Positions 20,535-30,326 are shown, numbered from the stretch's first letter. The stretch: 64,000 nt of DNA from Sabellastarte sp. h YS-2021 (GCA_964017235.1 OZ024936.1:11694496-11758495), one strand, 5' to 3'. Numbers and translations are program-made. Notes: generated by a model not told the origin, from the letters alone.

Positions 20535-22581
20535 CTGTCTGTGCCCAGGAAGCCGTCTGTCCAGTTTTTGGCAGGTATGGGAAGCTAGGAAAGCTCATCC
20601 AAGGGTAGTGACCATTTTGAAGGAGGGTTATTGTCTGAATTTCAGAAATCAACCTCCATTGACAAATTATCCTGCAATAAGGAGCAAATATTTGAACCGG
20701 GAGAAGCAAGAGTTTTTGATAAAGGCGGTTTATCAAATGATCGACAAAAGAGCGATAACTCCAGTTCAAAAGGTCAGTTCCCTAGGATTTTACAGTTGCT
20801 TGTTTCTTGTCCCCAAACCAGGAAAGAGATGGCGACCAGTAATAGATCCGAGTGTGGTAAATCAATATTTGCATATTCCAACTTTCAAGATGGAAACTGC
20901 CGAAAATATTCGGGATTCGCTTCAACAAGGCGAGTGGGTAACCTCACTCGACCTTACAGATGCGTACTTCCACATACCAATACACCCACGGTTTCAGAAA
21001 TATCTTCGCTTCAATGTAGGCGACAGATCCTACCAGTTCACTGCCTTGCCCTTCGGAATCACTACGGCTCCACTCGAATTCACCATGGTAGCAAAAGAGG
21101 TGAAACTGATGGCTTTTGCAGAAGGCATCAGGATTCATCAGTATATAGACGATTGGCTAATGAGAGCAAAAACAAAACAGCAATGTCAAGAGAATACCCA
21201 CAGGTTGATTCATCTTGTGCAGAGCTTGGGTTGGATCATAAATTTCGAAAAATCAGATTTAATTCCAACTCAAGAAATCAAATTTTTGGGTTACAAATTC
21301 GACCTCAGGGTAGGTCTAGTCTTTCCAACTCAATCAAAAATCGATCGTCTTCTGGAAAAAACAGTTTCCATGTTGGAATCTCCTCAAACATCTCCAAGGA
21401 AGCTCATGTCACTAATTGGAAGCATGGCTTCAATGGAGAAGACAATACCATTGGGTCGTCTGCATATGAGGCCACTCCAATGGTATCTGAAGACACACTG
21501 GAGGTATCCTCAGTCTCTGGATATCCCAGTACCTGTGTCCCAGGTTCTCAAACAGCATCTTCAGTGGTGGACCAATCTTTTGAACTTGAAGAGGGGTTCC
21601 CCACTTCATCAGAAGGAATGCAATCTCCTTCTATTCACAGATGCTTCCCTAAAAGGCTGGGGGGCTCATTTAGAGCATCACACAGCCAGTGGTCTGTGGA
21701 ATCAGGTGGAGTCAAGACTTCACATAAACATTCTAGAGCTAAAAGCAGTATTTCTAGCTTTAAAATCATTCGAAAATCAGCTTCTGAATCAAAATCTGAT
21801 GATTTCCACAGACAACTCTACAGTGGTTGCCTATCTGAACAAACAGGGGGGCACCCATTCTCAAGAAATGTGTGCCCTAATCTGGAGAATCATGGCTTGG
21901 ACAAATGCCAGGGGAATCCAGATTCGGGCAAAACACATTCCAGGGAATCTCAATGTCTTGGCAGATTCTCTGTCAAGGAAAGACAAGGTGATTCAGACCG
22001 AATGGGCTTTGAATCATCGAGTGTTCAATCAAATTTGCCATTGCTGGCATCAACCAATGGTAGATTTGTTTGCAACAAAGTTGAATCACAAGCTACCAAT
22101 GTATGTGTCTCCTGTCCCCGACGGTCGGGCTTGGGAAACAGATGCATTGAACATCTCTTGGGAGGGTCTGGACGCCTATGTGTTTTGTCCAGTGGCTCTC
22201 ATTCCTCAGGTGATTCAAAAGATGACCATCTACAGGTGCAGAATCATCATGATTGCACCAGGGTGGCCAGGGATGTCTTGGTTTTGGGATCTGGTGGATC
22301 TGTCCACAAGGCTTCCTCTGAGACTTCCCCTGTGGGTGGATCTGTTGACTCAGCCTTTCAGCAACAGACTTCACAACAATCTGACTTACCTGAATCTTCA
22401 TGCTTGGCATCTGGAGTCAGTCATGAATATTCAGAAAGATTCTCAGAGGAGGTGGCGAAGCGAATTAAGGAGCCTCAGAGACACTCCTCAAGGAGAATCT
22501 ATGAATCAAGGTGGTCCATTTTTGGGAAGTGGTGTGAGGAGAGCCAGGTGGACGTCTCCAATCCCACTATTCCAGATGTAG
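20368..22581 (+). CDS. DIRS reverse transcriptase-RNase H polyprotein
   Basis: A 737-codon ORF overlapping gag in the +1 frame; recognisable homology begins around residue 68 (FWQVWEARKAHPRVV). RT motifs: VPKPGKRWRPVIDP, LDLTDAYFHIP (D195, D198), YQFTALPFGITTAP and the catalytic YIDD at residues 259-262. RNase H: FTDAS (D425), ELKAVF (E457), STDNST (D482) and LADSLSRK (D533), all four acidic residues intact. After it comes the DIRS-specific block VDLFATKLNHKLP ... IIMIAPGWPGMSWFWDL, sometimes compared with the Dam-like methyltransferase region; I see no clear methylase NPPF/DPPY motif. The product would copy element RNA into DNA using the ITRs and the internal complementary region. The 3' end overlaps the recombinase reading frame. 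Confidence 0.88.
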   Translation: MRRKEIVGLRIDLFDPTMKILQQHQQEAIALLQLETEEGVPTPLGLSEAGVAEGSDCLCPGSRLSSFWQVWEARKAHPRVVTILKEGYCLNFRNQPPLTNYPAIRSKYLNREKQEFLIKAVYQMIDKRAITPVQKVSSLGFYSCLFLVPKPGKRWRPVIDPSVVNQYLHIPTFKMETAENIRDSLQQGEWVTSLDLTDAYFHIPIHPRFQKYLRFNVGDRSYQFTALPFGITTAPLEFTMVAKEVKLMAFAEGIRIHQYIDDWLMRAKTKQQCQENTHRLIHLVQSLGWIINFEKSDLIPTQEIKFLGYKFDLRVGLVFPTQSKIDRLLEKTVSMLESPQTSPRKLMSLIGSMASMEKTIPLGRLHMRPLQWYLKTHWRYPQSLDIPVPVSQVLKQHLQWWTNLLNLKRGSPLHQKECNLLLFTDASLKGWGAHLEHHTASGLWNQVESRLHINILELKAVFLALKSFENQLLNQNLMISTDNSTVVAYLNKQGGTHSQEMCALIWRIMAWTNARGIQIRAKHIPGNLNVLADSLSRKDKVIQTEWALNHRVFNQICHCWHQPMVDLFATKLNHKLPMYVSPVPDGRAWETDALNISWEGLDAYVFCPVALIPQVIQKMTIYRCRIIMIAPGWPGMSWFWDLVDLSTRLPLRLPLWVDLLTQPFSNRLHNNLTYLNLHAWHLESVMNIQKDSQRRWRSELRSLRDTPQGESMNQGGPFLGSGVRRARWTSPIPLFQM

Positions 22582-23473
22582 CAGATTTTCTTAACTGTTT
22601 AATGAAAGAAATCTCAAGCCATCTACCATTGCTGGTTATAGAACAGCTATTGCAGATGGTTTGGGTGTGAAGGGTGAGCAGATCTCTAAAAGTCTTGAGC
22701 TAAATAGACTGTTAGCAAGCTTTTACAGAGACAAACCAGTAGCAAATAGGTCTATACCTTCTTGGGATTTGGCATTGGTACTCCATGCATTGACCAAACA
22801 ACCTTTTGAACCCTTGGGGAAAGCTTCTTTGAAGTTATTAACCTTTAAGACAGTTTTTCTTTTGACTTTGGCTTCGGGCAAAAGGAGAAGTGAAGTTCAT
22901 GCTTGGACTCATTCATCTCTCAGTTATAAGGAGAATTGGTCTCAAGTCACTTTGGCCCCATCAACTGCCTTTTTGGCAAAGAACCAGTTGGCTTCAGATG
23001 GGCCTGCTGCAATTAAACCAGTGGTCATTCCAGCATTGAAACCTCAGTTAGACAAAAGTTTGACTCAAGATAGATCTCTTTGTCCTGTGAGGGCTTTGAA
23101 ATACTATTTGGACAGGACAAAAGATTTGAGGAAGAATAAGAATCTTTTGTTTGTAGCTATAAAAGAGGGCTTTACAAGAGATATTTCCAGGGCAACTATC
23201 TCATCTTGGTTAAAACAGACTATCCTTTTGGCTTATGAGAATTCGGACTCTGAGTCTCAACAGCTGTATCAGGTGAAAGCTCATGATGTCCGCTCAATGG
23301 CGGCATCTTTGGCATTTAAAGGAGGAATTTCTTTGAATGAGATCCTTCAGGCTTGCTTTTGGAAGTCTCACAATACGTTCACCAATTTCTATCTGAAGGA
23401 CCTATGTTGGCATAATGGCCAGATTTTGAAATTGGGCCCTATAGTATCTGCTCAGCATGTGATAGATTTATAG
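22383..23473 (+). pseudogene. DIRS tyrosine recombinase (one-base frameshift)
   Basis: The integrase-equivalent of the inner DIRS. The N-terminal SAM-like domain (SERFSEEVAKRIKEPQ, then SIFGKW) is read in one frame up to about 22610. The rest, from NLKPSTIAGYRT on, continues in another, so a single base has been lost around 22602-22612. Catalytic residues remain: RRSE at 22883, HDVR at 23282-23293 and the nucleophile in NTFTNFYLKDL (TAT at 23390). The stop is at 23471. The 270-codon open stretch (22661-23473) holds the catalytic domain. The shift could be mutational or programmed; there is no obvious slippery heptamer, so I favour mutation. Confidence 0.8.
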
Positions 23474-24002
23474 CTAGGTAATGAAGTTGTCTGTTATATC
23501 TATGTTTTTCATGCGGTATTGATGTCTGTTTTTGTATTGAGTGGCTATACATTATATTATGTGTTTACAGGATAGATGGCTGTAGCACCTGTATATATTG
23601 TACAGTTTTGTTGGCTTGAGCCTCGCTTGGAGCGTATGATGCGTCAGCTGATAGTGGTGCCAAGTGGGGTTTGACCCGTAGTTGCTTTGAAGTTTATGTT
23701 GAGTTTCAAGTTTGTGTTGATACAACTTTCTACTATTGCATTAGATGGATTGGAACATTGTGAGATCTACATTCTACCTTTTATTTGAAGGTATGTTGAA
23801 TGTGGGTGCTGGCAGTTTTAACGTTTATATGTTATAATCATGTTAAATGCACTGTTAAATGTTGGAGTTTATGTGTTGTTATTTACATGTAAGACTCGCA
23901 TTGTTTATATTACAGTTTCTCACAGTGTTTTTTCTTGTTGTGGTAGTAGGGCTGGTGATGGTAGTTGCTAAAAGTAATTCCCACCGTCCTGCAAGGCTGA
24001 AT
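23474..24002. other. Inner DIRS 3' untranslated region
   Basis: Non-coding sequence between the recombinase stop and the internal complementary region. No additional ORF or repeat was seen. Confidence 0.6.
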
Positions 24003-24100
24003 TCAGCTACTGTTAGGAAATGGTAAGGGTATTTCGCTATAAAATTGAAAATTTTAATAGTAATTTAAATTTTTATTAGAAATACTTACCATTTCCTAAC
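24003..24100. repeat. Inner DIRS internal complementary region
   Basis: Its reverse complement reads across the joined ends of the element: GTTAGGAAATGGTAAGTATT (right end), then TCAATTTTATAGCGAAATAC (left end). This is the diagnostic DIRS1 feature thought to template completion of the linear ends and circle formation. Confidence 0.88.
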
Positions 24101-24145
24101 ACTCAAATTTCCCTCCCGCCTCCCCGCAAGTCATTCTTTTACTTG

Positions 24146-24317
24146 CAACAAAAATAATGAGGTAAACAATGTAGTCATGTGACCTCTTTGGCGGGAGGAC
24201 GGACTACTGTAACCCAATGGCTTGGTTAAGGTTGTTAGTAAACCTTAAAATCGCATCTCTGCGTTGGCCATTGGGTTGGATGGCTCCAACAAATAGCTAC
24301 TGTTAGGAAATGGTAAG
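24146..24317 (-). repeat. Inner DIRS right inverted terminal repeat
   Basis: Inverted partner of 18016-18187. The element continues past the ITR to about 24357 with AT-rich terminal sequence that matches the internal complementary region. Confidence 0.9.
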
Positions 24318-24358
24318 TATTTCTAATAAAAATTTAAATAACTATTAAATTTTTCAAG

Positions 24359-24462
24359 TTTATGGGCATATTTCACAGTTTACAACCATGCAGTTTAAAA
24401 CACAGCATATTTAAATGCTATGGTTGTCCATCTTCTGGTCACAATTCTCTTCAAGTAACTCT
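24359..24462 (+). repeat. Right copy of 104-bp direct repeat flanking the inner DIRS
   Basis: Matches 17891-17994 except for two adjacent bases (TT in place of GA near its end). It begins one base after the right boundary of the inner DIRS. Confidence 0.85.
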
Positions 24463-24642
24463 CAAATTTGGGGAATGCTGTAATATTTGGGTTTGGTTTC
24501 AGTGGACCAACACTTCATTAACACATGGAAGTACTATTCAGCTACATTCAGACCTAATTTATTTCTTTTATTGGGAAGTTTTTAGAAGCAACGCCTTAGT
24601 GCCACATATACACTAATTAATATGTCAAGTTATTTGTGGTAA

Positions 24643-24763
24643 ACAGAATAATATAAATGTTGGAATAAAGCAATAACCTTTATATTGTATACTGATGTAG
24701 GTCTATTTTTGGAGTGTAGTAAAAATAAATAAATATAAAAAAAGAGGGGAAAAAAAAAAAAAA
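24643..24763 (+). mobile_element. Retroposed poly(A) fragment
   Basis: A 121-bp insert with an AATAAA-like signal (GGAATAAAGC) and a terminal A-rich tract of about 17 bases, flanked by the 16-bp duplication AAGTTATTTGTGGTAA at 24627-24642 and 24764-24779. It looks like the 3' end of an mRNA copied by LINE machinery. The parent transcript is not recognised. Confidence 0.7.
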
Positions 24764-25139
24764 AAGTTATTTGTGGTAATACAGACAAGAATTAACAGAA
24801 TGCATCACAATCCAGCAGAGGTATTGCTTTTGGAAGTGACAACCAAGGTTTGAGGGAATGATGGCTGGAGGTTGTTTCACTGCAATATTTAGTTTAAAAT
24901 GAATGTCATCTCGAGGTTGGGCACATTCTGCAATGCGGTTTAACATTGGAACTACCTTATTGAATTGTTGAGAATTCCCACAATTCATAGCGGTTATATA
25001 TCCTGACAGGAATCAACAACTTTAATGGTTAAAGTGTCCATCAAATGCTTCTATACATTTTTAAGTTCAGAAAAATGTGTACAAGCTTACAGTTTTACAG
25101 TTTATTGGTGACCTGTGAGGTTAGTGTATGCATCAAACA

Positions 25140-26070
25140 GCACACGGTCTCATCTTTGAGGATGCAAACCGCAAGGTAATTAGTACTTCATTTGCGAAGA
25201 TGGATAGGTAGTCACGTTTCATCTATCAGACGCATTCTTCCTCAATCCCAGGTACATCTAAAGGTCATGCTTTATTGTTTGTTTGATGGTGAAAGAATGC
25301 ACCTTGTCATAGGTCGTTCTTTTCAGTTCACAGCCCAACACTTCGGTACAGCAACGGATCCATTCGAATTTGTCCGTGTAGCATCACATTCATCAGTATT
25401 GAGAACACTGGTTATATGCGGTCACCAACATCACATATTTGCTTGTAGAAATCGAAGCAATTAGTGGCCTGTGTACAGAACTCCAGTGGGTGATAAGCTT
25501 ATGGGGTTAGAACTCATCCCAATAAAACACTTCTGCTTCGTTGGTGACAAATTCAACCTTTGCAAGGGTGAAGTGTCCTTATATAAAGAAGTTTGGTATT
25601 TGGATGTCAGAACTCATCCCATCACAATACTTACTAATTCATCCATGGCAAGGGTGAAGTGTCCCCATAGAAGGAAAGTGGGGTATTTGAGAAGCTTATG
25701 CATGGTGTACATACAAGTTTATTAGCCATTCCCATAATTCTCATGTCATTTATAGGAATCTATAACTTAGAACATTCAGTTTCAATGGACATTCTTCACA
25801 TTAATGTTGCTTGGAAATTCCATTGGAATATTCACAATCTCTTCACTTTTAGACATGTTCATAGTTTACAGAACTTGGAACTATAGAGGGTCAAAAACAC
25901 ATTTGGGAGACCCATTTGCTGTCTTATGGTCAGCCACAGAAACCAGGGCTACTGTCAGGGGCTTCTGAGGGCTGCATTTCTGATGTTAAGGGTTTTCAAA
26001 TTTACCTTCAAAACATGAGGGTTTTACTTCAGATAACAGCATAGCACTGTGCTGTTTTATCTTACCCTTT
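25140..26070 (+). pseudogene. DIRS-B reverse transcriptase remains
   Basis: Reads in patches as the RT of a DIRS element. SFQFTAQHFGTATDPFEF at about 25320 corresponds to SYQFTALPFGITTAPLEF of the inner copy. LELIPIKHFCFVGDKFNL near 25505 corresponds to the LIPTQEIKFLGYKFDL segment. The catalytic box is not recognisable. Heavily decayed, with stops and indels. Confidence 0.6.
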
Positions 26071-26340
26071 CATTAGATATGTATCTGACATCTAATGTTC
26101 CTTTGTAAGCCCACAACAAATTGTGAGGGCTCACTACATTTAGGGCTGTCATAATGGGATATCAACATCCATACATACAGGGATAAGCCATTCAAACAGA
26201 ATGTCCTTCATCCCATAGTTTCGCATTATTTGCCAAATTTGGCACACTGCAAGGTTAGATAGTTTTGTTTCAAAGATAAAGAACAAACTATCTGTGTTTA
26301 TTTCACCAGTCCAATACCCTAATGCAATGCAATACAATGG

Positions 26341-27081
26341 CGGTAGATGTATTGACAGAGTATCCTACTGTTGAGTATTTCTCATTTCAGAGGTGGTACA
26401 AAAAATTGGAATTATACTTCTTACATATTACCAGGAGCCCCAGGGTGACCAGGGATGTGTTGGTTTGGGGACCTAGTTGACTCAAAATCACTTTTGCCCT
26501 ATGGAATAGAGGAATCTCTGTGAACAACTATCAACTAGAGATTCATAAAAGGCTGCCATATTTCAAAAAAAAAAAAAAAAAAAGGCAAGGTGGTTCTTTT
26601 TGAATCTGATTCAAGGAGATTCAGTTGGACTTCCAATAGCCTCCTCTCTTCTCAATAGCACATTTTTGACCCTTTGATTCACAGGCAAAATCTGATTTCT
26701 ACCACACTGACTGATACAGGGATGTTGTTGCTAATCAGTTGGGTTTACTACTACAATCATTCATAGTTATGAACTCAATAGACTGATAAGGGGTTTTCAT
26801 TTGGGTTCACTATTGAAGTAATTCATAGGTATGAATTCAATAGACTGATACATGGTTTTCATTTGAGTTCACTATTGAAGTAATTCATAGGTATGAATTC
26901 AATGGACTGATACATGGTTTTCCAGTTGGGTTCACTGTGGAAATCATTCATATTTATGAACTCAGTAGATTGATAGATGGGTTTCATTTGAGTTCATTTT
27001 GGAAATCATCCATAGTAATGGACTAAATGGATTGATAGTGGTTTTTCTGAGGATGGTGCTATACCTTTCACTCTCTTTGGA
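26341..27081 (+). pseudogene. DIRS-B RNase H C-terminal block and recombinase N-part remains
   Basis: The stretch GAGCCCCAGGGTGACCAGGG ... TTGGTTTGGGGACCTAGTTG at about 26434-26480 matches the IAPGWPG.SWFWDLV block. At 26690-26740 the words AAAATCTGATTTCTACCACA and GATACAGGGATGTTGTTGCT match the recombinase segment KPSTIAGYRTAIADG. A run of 19 A bases (26563-26582) and a 63-bp tandem repeat interrupt it. Confidence 0.55.
26741..27050 (+). repeat. 63-bp tandem repeat in DIRS-B recombinase relic
   Basis: About five imperfect units containing TTCATAGGTATGAATTCAAT and ACTGATACATGGTTTTC. The unit length is near a multiple of three, so it could have expanded while the gene was still open, but stops are present in every unit. 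Confidence 0.75.
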
Positions 27082-27311
27082 GGGGCCACGGTGGCAGAGT
27101 GGTAACACTCTCGCCTCCCACCTCTGCGGCCGGGGTTCGATCCCCGTCATGGCCGTAAGTGGGAAAGCTGGTAGTTGCTTGCCGTTGGTCGGCAGTTTAC
27201 AGTACAGAACCCTAGGGAACTATATGTACTGGTTTCCTCTGCCCTTCCAACTACCCGTCGTTATATGACCTGTACAGTGTTGAAAGCGACGTAAAACCCC
27301 AAATAAACAAA
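27082..27311 (+). mobile_element. Full-length tRNA-derived SINE, family 1
   Basis: A 230-bp SINE with an intact tRNA-like head: GGGGCCACGGTGGCAGAGTG (A box) and GGGGTTCGATCCCC (B box). The body starts GTGGGAAAGCTGGTAGTTGC and the tail is ACGTAAAACCCCAAATAAAC. TSD TCACTCTCTTTGGA at 27068-27081 and 27312-27325. It is inserted in the DIRS-B recombinase relic and is the best reference copy of this family in the window. Confidence 0.88.
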
Positions 27312-27325
27312 TCACTCTCTTTGGA

Positions 27326-27900
27326 CTTGTCTTGATTATTCTTAGTCTTGACAAAGTCTCTTTTGAATCATCTGAATCCATGACCTTAGCCTCGGGTAGA
27401 TAGACAGGTGAGGTTGTTTGGTCTTTCAGATCATTGAACACAGAACTGGAAGGAGTTCACAGTTTCTCCTTCATCAGTACTCCTAGCAGAGAACAGATGA
27501 CCTCAGAGGGTCACGGTATTGTTCAAGCTGGTTTTCATTCCTGCTTTTATGCTAGTCTGGATCATTCTTTGACTGAAGATATGACCTGTTGCCCCTTTTA
27601 GAGCTCTAAGATTTTATCTTGATATTTTTCAGATCTTAGATAGGGGAAGTATGTGCTATACTGTGCATGTGTGTATATGTATGTACTTTTCAGGAGGCAT
27701 TCAAGGAGCTACCATGTCAACAGGCAGACAGTTCTGCTAGCTGGTCAAATATTTGACCTTGAAACTTAGAATGTTTCCTTGGCCAAGGCTCAAATTGCTC
27801 CTTATATGGCTGGAAGTCACACTCCACAATTTATACTTTAACTTGTGACTTGAAAGTCTAATGAAGGTCAGATTAATCGTTGGAACGATAGTATCGCCAT
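27326..27900 (+). pseudogene. DIRS-B recombinase C-part remains
   Basis: Corresponds to the recombinase catalytic region. TCTTTGACTGAAGATATGAC, then TTAGAGCTCTAAGATTTTAT, parallels the inner copy's SLTQDRSLCPVRALKYYL coding segment, followed by a degenerate C-terminus. The catalytic HxxR and tyrosine are not recognisable. Confidence 0.5.
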
Positions 27901-28540
27901 GTGGTTCCTTCATAAGTTGTGTATTGTATGATACATTACAGTAATTGTATGTATATGTACAGTTCCAATGGCCAGATCACACTGTTTAGACCCATTGGAA
28001 ATACCCAATCATGTTCCTGTTTTGGGGTAAGCATCTGATCTGGTGTAAAGGTCCAAGGAATGGGTTAATAGGTGGTCTTATCCATATAAAGGAGCAGAAT
28101 CTCCTTTTATTACCAATGCGCCTGTCCATGGTTGGGGAACACATTGGTATTTAGTGTTATAAAATTCCAAGGTGGGAATTTTTCAATGCATATTCTGGAC
28201 AATTCCAGTTTACTTAATAACAGAATATAACTACATAGGTTATGTTGTTATGTTGTTAAGTATGCCTATCATACTCTTGTACTTATCGCCACAAGTGTGT
28301 TTTAAATTAGTACATTGGACATAAAGATACATGCAGGGCCAAGGCACCTTTGGGAAGGTTGCCAGGTAGTGCTTACATATATAACTATTAAATGTTATTT
28401 TGTTAAGTTACTTTTATTGGATAATATAGTCTGGTACTCACAAGATTTCTTGAGATATGTACTTTGACTTTTCATTTGGTTATACCTGCTTTTGGTGGCA
28501 AAAATATTAAAAATCCCACCACCAGTATGGTTGTAATCAA

Positions 28541-28642
28541 GCACTAGTGAGGATAAGGTAAGGGTATTTTACGCAATAAAATGTAAAAATTTTATTGTAA
28601 TTTAACTTTTTATACGTTAAATACTTACCTTATCCTCACTAG
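28541..28642. repeat. DIRS-B internal complementary region
   Basis: The reverse complement of the joined DIRS-B ends (GAGGATAAGGTAAGTATTTA of the right end, then TTTTATTGCGTAAAATACCC of the left end). It confirms 16857 and 28918 as ends of a single element despite the 12-kb span. Confidence 0.82.
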
Positions 28643-28720
28643 ATTCGGATTCCCGCCCTGCCAACCCCACATTTTCAAGATTTTTTGGGTTTGCAATATA
28701 TTATATTGACTCCCAAAATT

Positions 28721-28880
28721 AAAGTGAGGCTTAACGGGGATCCTCTGGTGCACGCGCATGCACGGTCATGCGTATACATACTGGTACCGACAAGAATATT
28801 TATTTTAAAAATATTCTCGTTTGGTCGTACTTGTTTGCTCCCGCTAACACGTAAGCACTAGTGAGGATAAGGTAAGTATT
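28721..28880 (-). repeat. DIRS-B right inverted terminal repeat
   Basis: Inverted partner of 16870-17031, starting AAAGTGAGGCTTAACGGGGA and ending in the CACTAGTGAGGATAAGGTAA terminus. Confidence 0.8.
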
Positions 28881-28918
28881 TAACATATAAAAAGTTAAAT
28901 TACAATAAAATTTTTACA

Positions 28919-29384
28919 ATCTGTACATACATTTTCCACTCCTTTAAAAGGTATTTTATCTAGCTAAACATTATTTGCACTTGTCTAGGCTGACACTGTT
29001 TGTGAAAGTCCCCTGATCTTTTAACTGTTCCATTTCTGTCTCTCATACTGTTGAAAACTATTTCCCAGGGCTGTGGCTTACAGGCATCTCTGATGCTACT
29101 TTTTATGGTACAATGATGGATAATTGGCTAACTTATTCAGGTTTTGCACTGTAACCATTGGGCACCAGTTCAGATAAAGAAAGGTTCATGCAATGGAAGA
29201 GGTATTTAGTATAAAACAATTTTAATTTTTTTCATATACATTTTATATATCATTTTGCCTTTCAATTGATTACTGTACCAAAAGCATTCGATACAACATT
29301 GTGTAAGCTGCAATTATGTTGCTATTATAATGCAGTTCAACAAAAGTGTTCCTTTTATTTACACCTATATTACTAGAATCAGCT
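28919..29384. other. No gene seen
   Basis: Flank of DIRS-B. AT-rich with no supported ORF or repeat. Confidence 0.45.
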
Positions 29385-29470
29385 GTGTGATGACATGCCC
29401 TTGCTGATGACATGCCCTTGCTGATGACATGCCCTGGCTGATGACATGCCCTGTCTGATGGTGAATTGCC
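29385..29470. repeat. 17-bp tandem repeat
   Basis: Four copies of TGATGACATGCCCTTGC with one or two changes. It shares the GATGACATGCC word with the 20-bp array at 9340-9490. Confidence 0.8.
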
Positions 29471-29890
29471 TGTTGTATAGTAGATGATGATCATACACTA
29501 GGTATGACATACATGTTTATGTGATTGAGACATGATGCCTGATCTGATATTGACATTCAGCAGCATTACTTTCAGTGAAGTAATACCTTGATTTAAATAA
29601 TGAATTACTAGCATCAAGCCAGACAAGAAATTTGTTTGTCATCTGGTATATTTAAGTTCAAACTATTGCATTGATGCAGTAAGGTTGTATGAATTAATCT
29701 TTGAATCAGTATATGTAATTGATATATATTTATCAGTTAACATCTTGCTGTTCTATTTTAAAAGAGCTCTGCCATCAGTCTATATCAGGAAAACGTTCTT
29801 GATCAAAGTTGTCTATTGATATTGAGGATTATCTTTTTATTAGTTAATGCAACTGTGATGACACATCTGCCTGCTTGATGTTGTGTGTAG

Positions 29891-30009
29891 GGCATGACCC
29901 ACCCGACATGATAACATCCCAATGTGACAGACAGGAAGGTGATATCTGCTGCTGGGGTTGGAGACTGGTTGTGTGTTCCTCAGTTTATAAATCGCCGACA
30001 TGTCTCCAG
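29891..30009 (+). other. Candidate Cys-rich exon
   Basis: Bounded by GTGTGTAG and a donor (CAG then GTAATT), open in a single frame, with five cysteines (SQCDRQEGDICCWGWRL, VVCSS, PTCLQ). It would enter with two bases of a split codon and leave in phase 0. A possible next exon at 30266-30326 (after TTTTTTCAG, before GTAAGG) is also open in phase 0. There is no protein match from memory and no upstream exon identified. Confidence 0.25.
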
Positions 30010-30326
30010 GTAATTAGAATCAAGAATAAATTAAAGGTTTATTGGGCAAAGTGTTTCTTAACTTTACACGAATTTGGATCAAGCCTTTTGCTTTACTGGT
30101 GAGTAATTTACTTATGTTACCTGGTATGCTGTGATACTGTGACTAAACTGTTTTGTCTTGGTGAGTTTTTAGTAATCATTCTGCAACTCCACATTTGGAT
30201 GCTTTTAAAAGTTTTGATTATGATATCTAAATACACTTAATGAACTTTTTAAACATTTTTTTCAGGATATATCTGCAGTTTGGATGTTACATCAGATTCA
30301 ACTACTGAAAGACTTCCAAGTAAAGG

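Larger units (their letters stand above)
17996..24357 (+). mobile_element. Inner DIRS element, nearly complete (6.36 kb)
   Basis: A DIRS1-type tyrosine-recombinase retrotransposon. It has 172-bp inverted terminal repeats (18016-18187, 24146-24317) and an internal complementary region near 24003-24100, which is the reverse complement of the circularised right-left junction. Between them are gag (18825-20534), an overlapping RT-RNase H polyprotein (20368-22581) and a tyrosine recombinase (about 22383-23473). There are no LTRs, no integrase and no protease, as expected for DIRS. The ends share the trinucleotide CAA (17996-17998 and 24355-24357), compatible with recombinase-mediated integration of a circle without TSD. 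Defects: a 548-bp tandem duplication over the gag start and a one-base frameshift in the recombinase. Confidence 0.9.
16857..28918 (+). mobile_element. Outer DIRS element, family B (decayed, hosts an inner DIRS)
   Basis: Defined by a matched set of DIRS termini: left ITR 16870-17031, right ITR 28721-28880 in inverted orientation, and an internal complementary region at 28541-28642 whose reverse complement joins the right end to the left end. The coding body is badly decayed. Gag-like remains lie at 17094-17890, RT at 25140-25725, the RNase H C-terminal block near 26430, and recombinase remains at 26580-27890. The total of about 12 kb includes the 6.36-kb inner DIRS, a SINE, a poly(A) retrocopy and a 63-bp tandem repeat. 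Without the inserts the element would be about 5.2 kb, within the range expected for DIRS elements. Confidence 0.75.

Noticed and set aside
20368..22581. Retrovirus or LTR retrotransposon
   Set aside because: No LTRs, protease, DDE integrase or envelope. Inverted repeats, an internal complementary region and a tyrosine recombinase identify DIRS.
20631..22670. 679-codon ORF overlapping the RT-RNase H ORF in another frame
   Set aside because: Only its last part (from about 22383) encodes a real domain, the recombinase N-terminus. The rest is an off-frame reading of the RT without motifs.
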